From the NCBI GenBank assembly GCA_023213395.1, contig CM041465.1, positions 189,355,741 through 189,419,740 of the forward strand: a stretch of 64,000 nucleotides of DNA, in the 5' to 3' direction. Position 1 is the stretch's first letter. Each line of letters starts with the position of its first letter. The position numbers were made by a program, and so were the translations under genes. This stretch comes from Cycas panzhihuaensis (lineage: Eukaryota; Cycadophyta). The notes under the pieces are model-generated. The model was not told the DNA's origin and searched no databases. It was given only the letters and a program-made list of their open reading frames with translations. Below, one piece after another: positions 48,858 to 61,189 of this stretch.

Positions 48858-51047
48858 AGTGAAGATAATGAAGTGAAAAAGATATTGAAGAAATAGTAAA
48901 TAAAGATACCACTGACACGTGTGGCCGATACACCTGGTATAGTAGGGGAAAATATGATTTAGTAGCAAGAAATAATAATGGGCCACTAACACTTATGGAA
49001 AATACTCCTGACGTAGTAGGGTTTGATGATGTGTATAAATAGAAATGTAAGGATCACAAAGATAAATGATATATCATGTGATCATAGAATCAAGATTACA
49101 TCCATATAGAAGCTGGCATATGGGTGCATACAACTAAAAAGTAAGTGTGATGTAGGATGTGTAATCAAACCTAAACCTCTATCTTAAGTCCAAAATAGTT
49201 AAGGTATCGATGCCTAAGGGGGATTCTAGTATACGTATTAGGGCCTTCACCTATGATACTTGCACCTGAGCTTGGTGATGAAATCCAAGTCATAGTGGAG
49301 CCTAGGTACTCCCAGTCCTCACCTAGTTCACCAGTGAATAACTATATACCTCCTATGAAGTGTCAAATAGTACATGTATATCTCATAACTATGACAGATA
49401 TTAAATAGTATATATTTTAATTTTGATTAATTTTTTTTAGTTTTCCTAGATGATTATCAGGATTATCCCTAATTAGAGGCCACACGTATAGTTAACATGT
49501 CCCTCCACCACTATTTTAGTTAAGACTAGACCCAGTATGAAACTCACACCTCCCTAAGGGTCCAAACTTTAACCAATCATGGTCTATTTCAACCAAGGCA
49601 AGTGTGCACAAAAGTCAAGAACTGGGGGTATAGGTCATATAAATAAGATTCCTTTTACGAATAGTATAAGTTGTTTCCAAATAACTTGAACTAAAAACTG
49701 AAATAGAAATATGCAAATGTGCTTGTTTGCCTTTCGTGCTTACTTTTTCTTGTTGTTACTTTATGTATTATTTTATGCTATGTGCGGAAATAGAAAGAGC
49801 ATACTAGATTTAGAAGGGGAACCAAATGTTGCTTCTAATCTAAGGTTTCCCTTACTTTGGTACAATGTTTCTAAATATACTTCTAGAATTTTTAATATAA
49901 AATCTATAAAGGGCCAAAAAGGTGACCAACTTTCCACTAAAATATTAATTTTTCTAAATCTAAAAGCATGCTAATTTTACCATATTTTATGATTTTATTT
50001 CATAAAATTTATAAATAATAATAAATGGGTAAAATCTTCTAAAAATTATAAATATAGAGGCCTCAATGATGGAATTTAAATTTCTAATAAAAGAGAAAAA
50101 TGTTTATAATGTCATTTTTTATAAGATAGTGAAGTCAGATTTCTAAAAAGACATAAAATATTTTTGCTTGAAAAAAGCACAAAAGTATAATATTGCCACA
50201 TTCACTGTCTCAGAATCTAAACTTTAATATGTAAAAATCTTTTTCTTCATACGTACATCAAATTTTTTTCTTCTATAGTAACTCTAAAAATGACCAAGAA
50301 ACTACCTACAATGCCCTTGAAATGTTTTCTATAGAGTTAAATGGGTAGATTCAGCATCCATAAAAAAACTACAAAGATCTCATTAATCAATGGATAAAAT
50401 TTAATGAGATTTATCTCAAAATTATCTTAAGGCATAAATCTACTAGATCCCTCAAAAAAGTTTTAGATTTTTAACTCATATTTAAAGGATTTCATTAAGA
50501 AAAGTGCCCTAGATCACTTATCGATGAATTTTAAACTTTTCTAGAAAAAATTACACTTAAACCTCAATGAAACTTAATGAGAATAAATCCAAAATGTATG
50601 TTTTGCCTAGATTTACTAAACCCCCTAAAGAGTTTTAGCATAAATCAATTAGATCTAAAGAAATTTATAATAGATCATCTATATAGGTAAAAATAATGTT
50701 TTAACTAGAACTGGCTATTGTAGGTTGACTTTGAAGATGCTCTAGAAGACAAAAATGACCCTTTTAGTTGGGAAACCCTAGATGTTAAATTTTATCAAAA
50801 TCTAAGATTGTCAATTTTTTTATAAAATTACCTTCAATGTAGTTTGAAGTTATTTTAGCAACTAAACAACTTCAAAAATTAGCCCTTTTCACCTCTAAAA
50901 TTTCACATATAACATATAAAATAATATAATTTTAAACTATCTAATTTAAAATATGGTTCTTAAATAAGCCCTCAAGCTCACATGAATTGTGAGTGAAAGG
51001 TATTAATGGCTTCGTACAAGCCTAGTGGGAAAATGTTGTTAACAATG
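48858..51047 (-). other. Long leader of element C
   Basis: About 2.2 kb lie between the primer site and gag. The part 49700-50950 is AT-rich and intron-like, while 48900-49650 is more balanced. An 87-codon plus-strand open frame at 49711-49974 is antisense and has a hydrophobic N-terminal part; I do not believe it is a gene. Confidence 0.55.
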
Positions 51048-51059
51048 GCTCTGATACTA
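51048..51059 (-). other. Primer binding site of element C
   Basis: The minus strand reads TAGTATCAGAGC, which is TGGTATCAGAGC with one G-to-A change, two bases from the 5' LTR. Confidence 0.85.
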
Positions 51060-51061
51060 GT

Positions 51062-51367
51062 TGTTGGGTGAAGAATCTAGTTGCCACAATATACTACACT
51101 AAAGTAATGGCACATAATAAGAGCAAAATGGAGGGAATAAGATTTAGAGTGAAAATAAGAGATGAGAATCTTGACTCTTCCTTTCACATTCAGCCTTATA
51201 TATCAAAGGATGTATATTAGGGTTTCTGAAGGAGTTTCCCGCCTAATGAGATGATCTATAAATTACACTTAAATATAAATGAAATTATATTTAACTATGT
51301 GATTTAGCTAACCTAAAGCCACCTTCATATAATTAATCTAATGATCTTTATACATTAACATCCATTA
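51062..51367 (-). repeat. 5' LTR of element C
   Basis: It starts TGTTGGGTGAAG and ends CATCCATTA before GCTTG. It pairs with 43600-43905. Confidence 0.94.
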
Positions 51368-51372
51368 GCTTG

Positions 51373-52330
51373 TAAGGTTAGGTAAAGAAAAAATAAGTCA
51401 CGTACTTCAAATAATTAATAAGAGCGATGGCAATATGTAAGTTACTCCATTCAATTTTGCACAATGGTTAGGTTTTATTTAAGGGTATACAAAATATATC
51501 CATGCTAGATAGTATTTATCACACCCCAAAAGTGTAAAAATTGGTGTCCAATATATGGCGGGATGGTAAGAGATATCCATATAGAGCCATGAATGAAGCC
51601 ATTCCATTTACAAAGTGATAGGAAGAATTGTACCAATATTCTGTTAGGTCTAACTAAGAAGTCCATTAACATTAGTGTTATGAGGTAAAGTGATAGAGAT
51701 ATATCTCTAAGGTTTTATTGAGGATTTCAGGTTGTCCATTTATTTGGGGGTGATAGGATGAGCTCATATAGAGAGATGTTCTTAATGCATGAATAGTTCT
51801 TACTAAAATAAGCTTATAAATTTGGGATCTTTATCAGATATGATGGTGGATGGTAAGTTGTGGAGGTGAGAGATGAATTAGATGTAGAGTTTAGCTAAAC
51901 AAAGGACTTTGTAAGTAGTATAAACAGGGAGGAAATGGGCATATTTAGTTAGGTGATCAATGATGACCCAAATGGAGTCATGCCCAACTAATAGCAGGAG
52001 TCCCATGAGGAAGTCCATGGCACTGTCTCACTATTTACCTTGAGGGATTTTTAGGGGTTAAATTAGTTCAAGGTAGCCTTTAGTATCTACCTTATTACAT
52101 TAGTAGGTATTAAATTTAGAGATGCATATGAGAATGATAGAAATTTATACAAGGCTAGTAGAAATCAAACCAAATGTAATGATATATTTTGTCTAATCTT
52201 GAGTAGCCTCCAAGAGGGGTATTATGATATTTAGATAGGATGCAAGTAATAAATGCGGAAGCAAGGTATATAAATGTGTAATTCTAATAAAGAAGATAGT
52301 TATTGTGTAGGCTCTAATATTTTTCGTTCT
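51373..52330 (-). pseudogene. Element D integrase (5' part)
   Basis: On the minus strand the zinc-binding region and core lie at about 52250-51550. Readings include a ...PLGGYSRLDKIYHYI segment near 52210-52160, SSSYHPQINGQPEILNKTL (core end) near 51760-51700, a WYNSSYH reading near 51640, and ASFMALYG at about 51605-51580. The gypsy integrase order is complete when C is removed. Stops are frequent. Confidence 0.85.
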
Positions 52331-53830
52331 GAACCTTATTAGCCTAAGTGGAAAAATTTGGTTGAGCTTTATTGGTCTCAGTTAAGTTATGGAGCCAAGA
52401 AGGTTTAGGTGTAGAGATGGCTTAGATGGATGGTTCAATGGGTAGTCAAGAAAAAGCATCCATGATGGCATTGTCCTTACCTTTCTTATATAAGATGGAA
52501 AAGTCAAAAATCTATAATCAATTATCTTATTTAGCTTATTCTTTCAATAAAATTGGTTGATTGAGTAGACAACGGAGACTATAATGGTTTGTCAAAATAA
52601 TAAATTTAGAGCCAAGAAAATATTGGCACTACTTATTGACTGCATATAAGATGGCCCTCATTTCTTTTTGGTAAGTAGAAATCCAACACTCATGTTCTTT
52701 GAGTTTCTAACTTTCAAATATAATGGGGTGAAAGTTTTGCATGAAGATGACCCCTAGCCCCACTTTGGATGCATCATATTCTAAGTGGAATGGTTATGAG
52801 AAGTCGAGGGTGATAAGTATGATTATAGTTATCATGAGTTCTTTCAAAAGATTAAAGGTATCCTTACTACTCAAAGACTACTAAAAGGAGTCCTTAAGGA
52901 GTAGGTTGATCAAGCGGGTGGCTATGGACATAGATTTTAACAAAGTAATGATAGAAACTTGTTAGTCTTAGAAAGGCCTATAAGTAGATTAGGTTCTTTA
53001 GGATGGACCACTATATGATAATTGATATTTTATTGGGATTGACTCATACTCCAACCATATAGAATATGTTCCCTAATTATTGCAATTTAATGTTTTAAAA
53101 TTCACACTTTGACATCTTTACATATGACTAGTTTTAAACTAGGAATGAAATGGCAATTTCTAAATATTGGAGATCTAGGGTCATGTTGGTACTATAAATT
53201 AATATTTCATCAAAGAAGATAATAATAAACTTATGAAGGTAGGGAGAAAAAGTTTTATTCAGTAAAGCTTGAAAGGTGGCCAGAGCATTTCATATCAACC
53301 AAATGGCATAACCTTGAATTTAAAGTGGTCATGATGAGTTTAAAAGGTAGTTTTGTGCCTATGCTTGAGGGCTATTGATATTTAATAATAGCTAGATTAT
53401 AAGTCCAATTTAAAAAATATTGTAGCCTAATGGATTTCATCTAGCATATCATTAATTTGAATGGTGGGAAACTTATTCTTAATAGTCAATTTATCAAGCT
53501 CCCTATAGTCAACATAAAGGTGGAATGAACAGTCTCTTTTTAAGACTAGCATGATGGGGGTTGTATAAGGGCTTTTAATTGGTTGTATGATACCAATATC
53601 TATTAATTTATTAGTGATTCACCTGATCTCATTCTTTTTAAAATAAGAGTTTAAATATGGGCATAGGTTAATCAAATTATGAGGAGTTTTAAGGTCAATC
53701 GTATGATAAAATACATGATTGAGAGGGAGGGCCACTAGGTAGGGGGAGGAAAACTAATTAGTATTAGGTAACAATTAAGTGAATGTCTAAGCTTACTTTA
53801 GATTGTGGTTGATTGTTATTAATGTACATG
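52331..53830 (-). pseudogene. Element D reverse transcriptase and RNase H (decayed)
   Basis: RT begins near 53650 (IDIGIIQPIKSPYTTPIM) and includes LYVDYRELDKLTIKNKFP at about 53535-53480. A degraded FKVMPFG block lies near 53330 and an active-site region near 53210-53180. RNase H has EYDASKVGLGVIFM at about 52775-52730, then the KLKEHECWISTYQKEM block near 52700-52660 and a LPIEPSI junction near 52430. In a live copy these would make the DNA for integration. In-frame stops and frame changes occur. Confidence 0.88.
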
Positions 53831-53839
53831 ATATATATG

Positions 53840-55375
53840 ATACTCCTTTTGAGTTGCTTACTCATTTGTTTAGGAGAAATGAGGTTGTTATATAGGGATT
53901 GAGGGTCAAAGAGTTTATGGGTTTAACTATAGTAGTCTTTAAACATTATGAATGGGTTCTTAGGGGAGTTATTCATACTATAAGTTCCCAATGTTTAGAG
54001 CCATTAGATCCCCTAAAAGATATAGCATAAAAGTTTGACTAGAGTTTATAGATGCTAATTTAGACTTGAAGGTTATGAATGGTACTTACAAAATGGAGGG
54101 AGTAGTGGTTGGGGAGAGAATAATTAAATCTTATTTTTGGTTCAATATAAAGATCTAATTATTTGGCTATAATAATATTAATGAAGTTTAAGGATGTACC
54201 ACCATCTATCAAAATTATTATGAAGGTTTTTCTTAAAGTCCATCTTACACATAATGAATCGAGACATGTAGAAGAGGAAACAATAGATAGGTTGCATTGG
54301 GTTTAGGGTCTAGAGATGGTGTGGGTTCCATGGTTAGCTCTTCTTCAAGTTCAACATCAAATTCTATGTTAAGGTTAATGGCAAAGATAAATCTTTTAGC
54401 TTTATAGATGTGATTATATCCAAGGAACCATTTTTCTACATATTGCGAATAGAGACTAGCTTCTTGATGCTTGTGCACCTTAGAGAAAGGTATTGATATT
54501 TATGTTGATGGTTATTCTATGGAAGGATATTCAACTAAATAGTCTAGTACTTGGTGAGGAAGTTCTTCTACTTGAATCCTTGGAGGTCTATTGGGTTTTA
54601 TAGGCCTTTCGTTAGTGAACTATAGTGTGTCCCATCTAATCTCAAATGCTCTCTCTATTGCAAACTCAGATTTGATGGATTTGGTATGATTGATAGAGCC
54701 ACAAAGGTTAGGAGGCTGGTTGGTCTTCAACCTTTTTTAGATTTTATCAATAAGACCAACTATATAGATTTCAACCAATGATTGTTTATCTAAGTATTAA
54801 CTGACTTAAGTCTTGATTACTTAAAACTGATCTATGTTGGCCTTAAATGTCATGGTTTGTTAGAGTTATATTAATTAGTTGAAGAATGATTAGTTCCAAG
54901 TTTCTTCATATTACTCAAAGCAACATTTACAGACGTGATCCCACGTGAGTCCACCATCTATACCAATGGTGGGATTTACCTTCTAAGTGAATAAACACAA
55001 AAGTTAGTTGATAAACTTTAAACATTTGGTTGACTGCAAAGTAGGAGTCTAATTTATTAACCTAATCGTGAGTTACATCCTTATTGAGATTAGGGTTAAA
55101 AACTAGTATATTAATCTTATGATTAAATGAAGGTTAGCATGAAGCTTAAGGGGGTGGGTTTCCTCCTTAGGATGCTCTACTTTATGATGTATTGGATGAG
55201 TTAGAGTTCATCACGAAGATAAAGTTAGAGAGTTGAGTACTAATAGATATGACTTAAGTGCTAAGAGATGAGACCTGCTTAGTGAGGTTTACAATGTCTA
55301 GCATTATAATGGTTGAGTTATATTACATGTTGATAATTTAAGTTTCCAAAGAAAAAAGGCATTTAGATTGACTCA
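53840..55375 (-). pseudogene. Element D gag and protease (decayed)
   Basis: The probable gag ATG at 55375 (minus) opens MSQSKCLFSLET. A core gag with TWDHVCKCCFE and LCGSINHTKSIKSEFAIERA follows. The knuckle near 54475-54410 is SLYSQYVEKWFLGYNH: the gypsy C-YNCDEKW-GH pattern with its Cys lost. A protease N-terminal segment may lie near 54220-54180, but its active site is not convincing (IILIDGGTSLNF-like). Stops are present. Confidence 0.75.
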
Positions 55376-56736
55376 TTATGAAAGCAGTCTTAACAAGGTG
55401 TAAAAGAGCAAGAAGAAGGGAATACAAGAAGTGGAAGAGATAGGAAGAATGGATGTGAAAGGAGCAAGGATATATAAAGGGATAAAGAGAGAGGAGGGAA
55501 TAAGGTGCAGGGTGATTATAGGCTTTTGACCCTAAAAATTATGAAAGAAAATCACCTAGTTCTTATGAACAAGAACAACAAGCTCCTTTAAATGATACAG
55601 GTAGGTAGAAATTGAAATTTTGGGCTAATGGAACTCACGTGGTGCATGTAGGCCAGTTTTTCTCAAAATTGACTATTGAAATTAACCTAGTGAACTTTGA
55701 TCATTATGAGATGTTGATCGAAATAAGATATATGAATTGATAGGATTAATTTTTGAGTTGTGATTTTTTTTTTAATGATGAATCTAATAGTACAAGTCTC
55801 ATTTAAATTTGAGGAGTATTGGTGAAGTTATAGCCCTTTCTTATCTCTTTGCTTTTGACTTGGTGGATTATGATGAGTTTTGGTTATTTGTTATTCTAAA
55901 AGGAAACCTTAAGAGCTAGGCTATATAAGTTGTTAGATATTCTCTGTTTAGATGTTCTTATTATTACCCAGAGGGCTAACATTTTTTGTAGTACTACTAT
56001 CTATGTAAGAGTGTTATTGATGTAGTAATGACTCAGAATAGTAGACTTATCACTATTCTTAGCTTTAATTGGTAGGAGTGTAGTGGACATAGGAGTTACG
56101 TATGAGGTATTTATATTAGAAAAGATTGCAGGGGTGCATGGAACCTATTAAACATTAACAAGGGAGTGTTTCACACTATAGGCCCTATGATAAACTTCTA
56201 TATTATTAATGTAGCTTGATCCAATATTTTAGGGTATTACCTATGAAGAAAAGACCATCCCCGTAAGGTCTACAACCATGTAGAGGTATTTGTACAAAGT
56301 ATCTTCTAAGCACTAACAAGTAACCTGTGTATCATAAGGGAATAAGAAACCAAAGGTTTAACTATTTTAAGATGAAGAGGAAGTCTATAGCAATCCTCTT
56401 CTATAATCAATGGTACATGAAGGCATGAGTCCATAGCTAGGTTTTATCTGAGGTTTGGGTATTAGTGAGTTTACACCTCACTTCACACAACAACATATAC
56501 CTAATTATGTTGTGATTTTTATAGACCCCCAACATAGGGTCTCTATTTAGACTCTAAGGAAGTGAGGGTGGGATTTATTGTCATAGGGAGGTATTGCCTA
56601 CTTGTAGTAATTATTAAAACTACACAAAATAGAATTTTTTTTTTAATGTAGGGAAAGGGTTTAAAAAAACATAGATGGAGAAGGAATCCCCTTTCTTTGT
56701 AATTGTTGGATCTTCCTATTAGGTTACTATAACCAT
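55376..56736 (-). other. Leader of element D
   Basis: About 1.36 kb lie between primer site and gag ATG. No domain was found on either strand. Confidence 0.55.
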
Positions 56737-56748
56737 GCTATGATGCCA
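56737..56748 (-). other. Primer binding site of element D
   Basis: The minus strand reads TGGCATCATAGC two bases from the 5' LTR; two mismatches to the initiator Met tRNA complement TGGTATCAGAGC. Confidence 0.7.
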
Positions 56749-56750
56749 CT

Positions 56751-57122
56751 TCTTATGATCCACCTCGTAAATATCACACCAAATTAATAACAAGAGAGCA
56801 TAAATAGAACTTTTATTAATACAACAATAGAAATTGTATTCAAATTGTAGGATAACTCAATGGACACTGAAAGAAGACATATAAGAGTATAATGTTTATA
56901 AGAGGAAATGATTGTATAAGTCCTTTCTTTACAAATGTAAGGCCTTAAATAGAAAAAAGTGGTCATTAAATCCTAACATCTTATTGGTAGCCCATAGGGC
57001 CTTTGATCCTATTAGTGGAGGTATGCAGCCTGTGCACACCTATTAATGATTGCCTTTAACCCATACTACCATAACCATGTAGTTAGTTGTTTATGCGTTA
57101 CACCTTAGAGGGTTACATAATA
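56751..57122 (-). repeat. 5' LTR of element D
   Basis: It pairs with 42820-43190. On the plus strand it begins TCTTATGATCC (from TG) and ends TTACATAATA (from CA), followed by TCCTT. Confidence 0.93.
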
Positions 57123-57340
57123 TCCTTACTTAGTTGAGATAGAAATATCTATGAAGGGGTTATTGATAAAGTGGTCATGGGTATTGAGCCCATAATGATG
57201 ATAAGACTCTATGATAAATGCATAATTTAATGGTTTGATTATTCAGTAAATAAGTACTAGATAACAAATAAGACTTGCAACAAAACAAATATTCAATACC
57301 AATATTTAATTAGGGTAAAGTATGATAATGAACAATAATA
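57123..57340 (-). pseudogene. Element L gag, upstream part
   Basis: The minus strand near 57190-57130 reads THDHFINNPFIDISIS (the PF.D.I pattern upstream of gag), which runs into the L gag at 42814 when D is removed. TAATA at 57336-57340 is one copy of the E target duplication. The pieces suggest L is the oldest host in this half. Confidence 0.55.
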
Positions 57341-57994
57341 TGTTAAGAAAACCAGGTCTAAATAACCAAAACCATCCACAGAGATCTAACTATTTTGTAA
57401 TAATAATAAGGATTCGAAGCTGTAATAAATGTAAGTATCTAAAATCAAAGATTATTCAGCCTACATAAGAAAGCATACACATTACCTAGTACATAGATTT
57501 TAATGTGATAAAACTTTAGCAGAGTACTAAGGAAACATCCACACAGGCAAGTATCAATCTTTATTAGTTAAGAATGAAAAAATATACATGTAGTCACCAT
57601 AGAATTTTTATAACAACAATAACCAACAATTGCCCACTAGTAATGTAATGCAATACAATACAATGTGATACAATTATCCTAAAAATGAGTTATAAGAAAG
57701 GCACATCAATCATAACCATCAGATCTGGGTTTTTTTTATGAACAACCTAGATTCCCTTTACAATTTAATAGGTTTTAAGCCCTAGCTTTTTACTTCAGGG
57801 GTTATTGTCCCTATACCCCCATTGTCATGGGCGGAGGGGGTGGGGGGTGGGCCTTCCATACCCCCTCTACCTCCCTCAGCCAAGGGGGGTTATTGCCCCC
57901 TTGAATCCCCTTGAGCAAAGATTGGTGAGGAAACTGCACGAACATAGGTCCAAAAAATTAAAACTTTCTCATAATTATTGTTATATATCTAATA
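57341..57994 (-). repeat. 3' LTR of element E
   Basis: It begins TGTTAAGAAAACC and ends ATATCTAATA. A dense G/C tract lies at 57795-57910, with four close G runs at 57829-57851 (lengths 3 to 6) on the plus strand, followed by C runs. An ACAAT/AATAC simple repeat is at about 57649-57675. Confidence 0.93.
57829..57851 (+). other. G-quadruplex-like tract in the E 3' LTR
   Basis: GGG, then GGGGG, GGGGGG and GGG are separated by short loops (CGGA, T, T). This fits the usual G3-N1-7 quadruplex rule. The homologous part of the other LTR (62440-62455) has only one run of seven G. Confidence 0.7.
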
Positions 57995-58005
57995 ATCTCC
58001 ACCTT
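57995..58005 (-). other. Polypurine tract of element E
   Basis: The element strand reads AAGGTGGAGAT, the common copia form, directly before the 3' LTR. Confidence 0.85.
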
Positions 58006-58079
58006 GACAACAATTTTGCTGATACCTTTCATGAACCATTCATCATCTTTTCTGCAAGCTAAGAGAAGCCATACTCCAT

Positions 58080-59750
58080 TTGAGTTTCTCTAGTGATACT
58101 AGTTTAGTAAATATATCTTTATACTTCTAATGAGTATTAACCTTCTCAAGAGCTACTCTACCTACTTCAACAACCTGCCTCACAAAATGATATTTGATTG
58201 TAATGTGCTTTGTCCTACTATGATAAGCTAGATTCGTGGCTAAGTAAATATACTTTAACTATTACAAAATACCTTTATCTTATTCTATACCCTTCCAAGC
58301 TCACGCAATAGTCCATTCAACTAAATTGCCTCATTATAAGCATATGCTATAGCAATATACTCAGGTTCTATAGTAGATAGAGCAATTAAACTTTGAAGTT
58401 TAGACATCTAGCTAATTGGACCATTTGTAAGAGTAAATACATAACCTGAAGTTGACCTTCTTTTATCCAAGTCTCCTACAAAATATACATCTACATATCC
58501 ACAAATTGAATTGCTTGTACCATTAAAGGTGATGCAATAGTTACTTATGCCTCTTAAATACTAAAACATCTATTTCATTATCGCCTAATTCTCTTTTCCT
58601 GGATTTTCCATGTATCTATTAATCACATTGGCTACATGTGAAATATCAAGTCTTGTACATATAATGGCATACATTAAGCTTCCTATTACACTAGCATAAG
58701 GTGCATGAGATATATATTCCTTTTCTTCCTCAGAACTAGGACTCAAACTTGAAGAAACCTTAAAATAGGAAGTAAGTGGGTACTAACAGGTTTCACATTT
58801 GCCATACCAAATTTGGTTAGTATCTTTTCTACATATTTCTATTGTGATAACCAAAGCTTACCATTCTTCCTATTTCTATGTATCCCCATGCCCAAGATTT
58901 ATTTTACTACTTTGAGATCCTTCATATTAAACATCCTAGATAATTGAGCCTTTAACTTATTAATTTCTATCATACTTTTGTTTGCCACAAATATGTCATC
59001 AACGTATAATACCAAAATGATGAATAAACCTTTTTCTAAAGTTTTAAAATAAACACAACGGTCATACTCACTTATTTTAAAATTCTAGCTCCCCGTGAAG
59101 GAATTAAACTTTTTATACCATTTCTTAGGAGATTATTTCAGGCTATACATAGATTTCCTAAGCCTACAAATAAGTATATTCTTGCCATCCTATACAAAAC
59201 CTTCTGGTTATTTCATATATATCTCCTCTTCTGAGTCTCTATGTAGAAATATAGTTTTAACATCTAATCACTCCAACTCTAAATCAAGTGAAGGCACTAA
59301 TGCTAATAGAACTTGAATAGAAATAATCTTAATGACTGGTGAAAAGATTTCATGGAAACTTTTACCTACTTTTCATGCAAAATCTTTTGCTACTAATCTT
59401 GCTCTATATCTATCAACTTTCCCATCAACATCAAATTTTCTTTTGTAGACCCACCTACAACCAATAGTTTTCCTACCTTATGGAAGTTCTACTAGGTCCC
59501 ATGAATTATTCTTCTCGAGGGCATCCATTTCTTCATGAATAATCTTTATCCACTTTGCACTATGGTCATCATTTATTGCTTCCTGATAACATGTAGGTTT
59601 ACCATCATTAGAAATCAAAGCAATAAAACTAGATGAATTGCAACTTTCAAGAGGATGCCTAACCTATGTACATCTTCCTATAGGTGGTTGAGGAGTATTG
59701 ATATATTCTTATATTTTTTCTATAGGTTCATCTTAAAAAAACTCTTCTCC
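58080..59750 (-). pseudogene. Element E reverse transcriptase and RNase H (decayed)
   Basis: RT remnants run from about 59560 to 58900, starting with a LVELP.GRKTIGCRWVYK-like region near 59500-59440. The active-site segment reads YVDDIFVA-like near 59010-58985. The connection block with a TPL/NPVSTY-like motif lies near 58800-58760 and RNase H (AYSD, LSTIEPEYIAIA-like) near 58390-58330. A final remnant of the ITIKYHFVRQ block lies near 58210. These match Tork/Tnt1-like copia. Stops and frame changes interrupt each part. Confidence 0.82.
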
Positions 59751-59789
59751 TTTTTCTGCTTTTGAAGATGGTTGGGTTTCAACCTTAAC

Positions 59790-61170
59790 CTATTGATGCT
59801 TAATTTTTAGTTCTTGTTTCATTTTAACTTCTATATTTTTAGATTTTAGAAAAGAAGATTCATCAAATACCACATCTCTATTGATGATGATTTTATGGGC
59901 AATAGGATCCCACAACCTGTCTCCCTTAATTCCATCATTATTACCATACCTAATAAAAATGTACCTTTTAGGTTTTGGATCTAATTTAGTATGCTTACTT
60001 TTATCAAGCAAAGCATAAGCATTATAACCAAATGTTTTCAAATTTGAATAATCATATGGATGACCAATCCATACCTCTTTAGGAATTTTACATTTTATTG
60101 CAAGTGATCGTGATCTATTTACTAGATAGCAAGCTATTAGAACTACTTCTACCTACAACCCCTACTTGACACCTATGTTACTCAACATACTCCTGGATAT
60201 TTCTAAAAGAGTTCTATTCATGTATTCTATAATGCGATTCTACTATAGAGTATAACTTGTGGTCTTATATCTTTCAATCCCTAATTACCTGTAATAGTTT
60301 TTAAACTCCAAAGAATTAAACTCACCTCTATTATCTAGTCATAAGCATTTGATTGACCTATGTGTATTGTTTTCAAATAGAGCTTTAAATAACTTAAACA
60401 CACTAAATACCTCATACTTTCTCTTCAAAAAGTAGACCCACACTTTTTGGAGAAGTTATCTATGAATGTTGCAAAATATAATTCTCCTCCATAAGACATC
60501 ATAGGGCTGGTTGCCATACATATGAATGGACATAATCTAGAATACCTTTACTTGTGTGATGCCCTATATTAAATCTAAGTCTACACAACTTTCTAAAGAT
60601 ACAATATTTATAAAATGCCAAATCTAAAAACTTTAATTTATGAAGTAACTTATGGTTCATTAGTACTTTTAATCTTTTCTCACTTATATGCCCAACCTTT
60701 GATACCATAATCGAGTAGGATCTTCTACTACCTTTGATATTGTGGTTACTTAACTGATTTTTGTACTTCTAATTAGAATGTAAAGGTTTCCTTTCTTCAA
60801 AGCCTTCATGATAATTAAGGCACCCTTTGACACCTTCAAAAATCCTCCATGACCTGTATACTTATAACCACTAGAATCTAATTCACCCAAAGAGATCAAG
60901 TTTCTTTTAACTTTATGTACATGTCTAACTTCTATCAATGTTCTCACTACAACATCAAACACCTTGATTTTGTTGCTACAAACCCCAATAGTTTTATAGG
61001 AAACTTCATTTCCCATGAGAACATCACTGCTATCAAGAGTTTGGTACACAAAAAACCAAATCTTGTGTAGAAACATATGGTGAGAAACATCTGAATCTAT
61101 CAGTTAATCATTATGATAATGAGAAACATTACATGTAACCAAGATATCATTATCCAAAGCTTGACTTGAT
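59790..61170 (-). pseudogene. Element E protease, pre-integrase and integrase (decayed)
   Basis: Protease remnants lie near 61110-61085 (HYHDX, DSDVSHH-like). The open stretch 60750-61076 has VLMGNEVSYKTIGV and RNLISLGELDSSGY, the classical Tnt1-type block. The pre-integrase GHISEKRLKVLMN and KGILDYVHSYVW readings are in 60499-60708. The core integrase continues to about 60230. RLWDPIAHKIIINRDVVF closes the domain within 59790-60041. Two long open stretches remain, but the whole is interrupted. Confidence 0.9.
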
Positions 61171-61189
61171 TTAGCCTAATTTTCCTTCT

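Larger units (their letters stand above)
43600..51367 (-). mobile_element. Element C: Ty1/copia retrotransposon nested in D
   Basis: Two 306-bp LTRs (43600-43905, 51062-51367) are flanked by the exact duplication GCTTG (43595-43599 and 51368-51372). Minus strand: 5' LTR, primer site, a 2.2-kb leader, gag, protease, integrase, RT, RNase H, polypurine tract, 3' LTR. It inserted into the D integrase. By eye the LTRs differ at about 44 of 306 positions (roughly 14%), about two thirds of them transitions, so it is not a recent insertion. Coding parts carry many stops. Confidence 0.95.
42820..57122 (-). mobile_element. Element D: gypsy element nested in L and split by C
   Basis: LTRs of 371 and 372 bp (42820-43190, 56751-57122) are flanked by the exact duplication TCCTT (42815-42819 and 57123-57127). 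The minus-strand order is 5' LTR, primer site, leader, gag, protease, RT, RNase H, integrase (interrupted by C), tail, polypurine tract, 3' LTR. Without C it is about 6.5 kb. Its integrase tail resembles that of F1/F2, so D is a sister family. Coding parts are broken by stops. Confidence 0.94.

Noticed and set aside
49711-49974. 87-codon frame with a hydrophobic start
   Set aside because: Lies antisense in the C leader, AT-rich composition, no neighbouring host exon.
57805-58062. 85-codon plus-strand open frame
   Set aside because: Runs through the G/C tract and the end of the E 3' LTR; not a gene.
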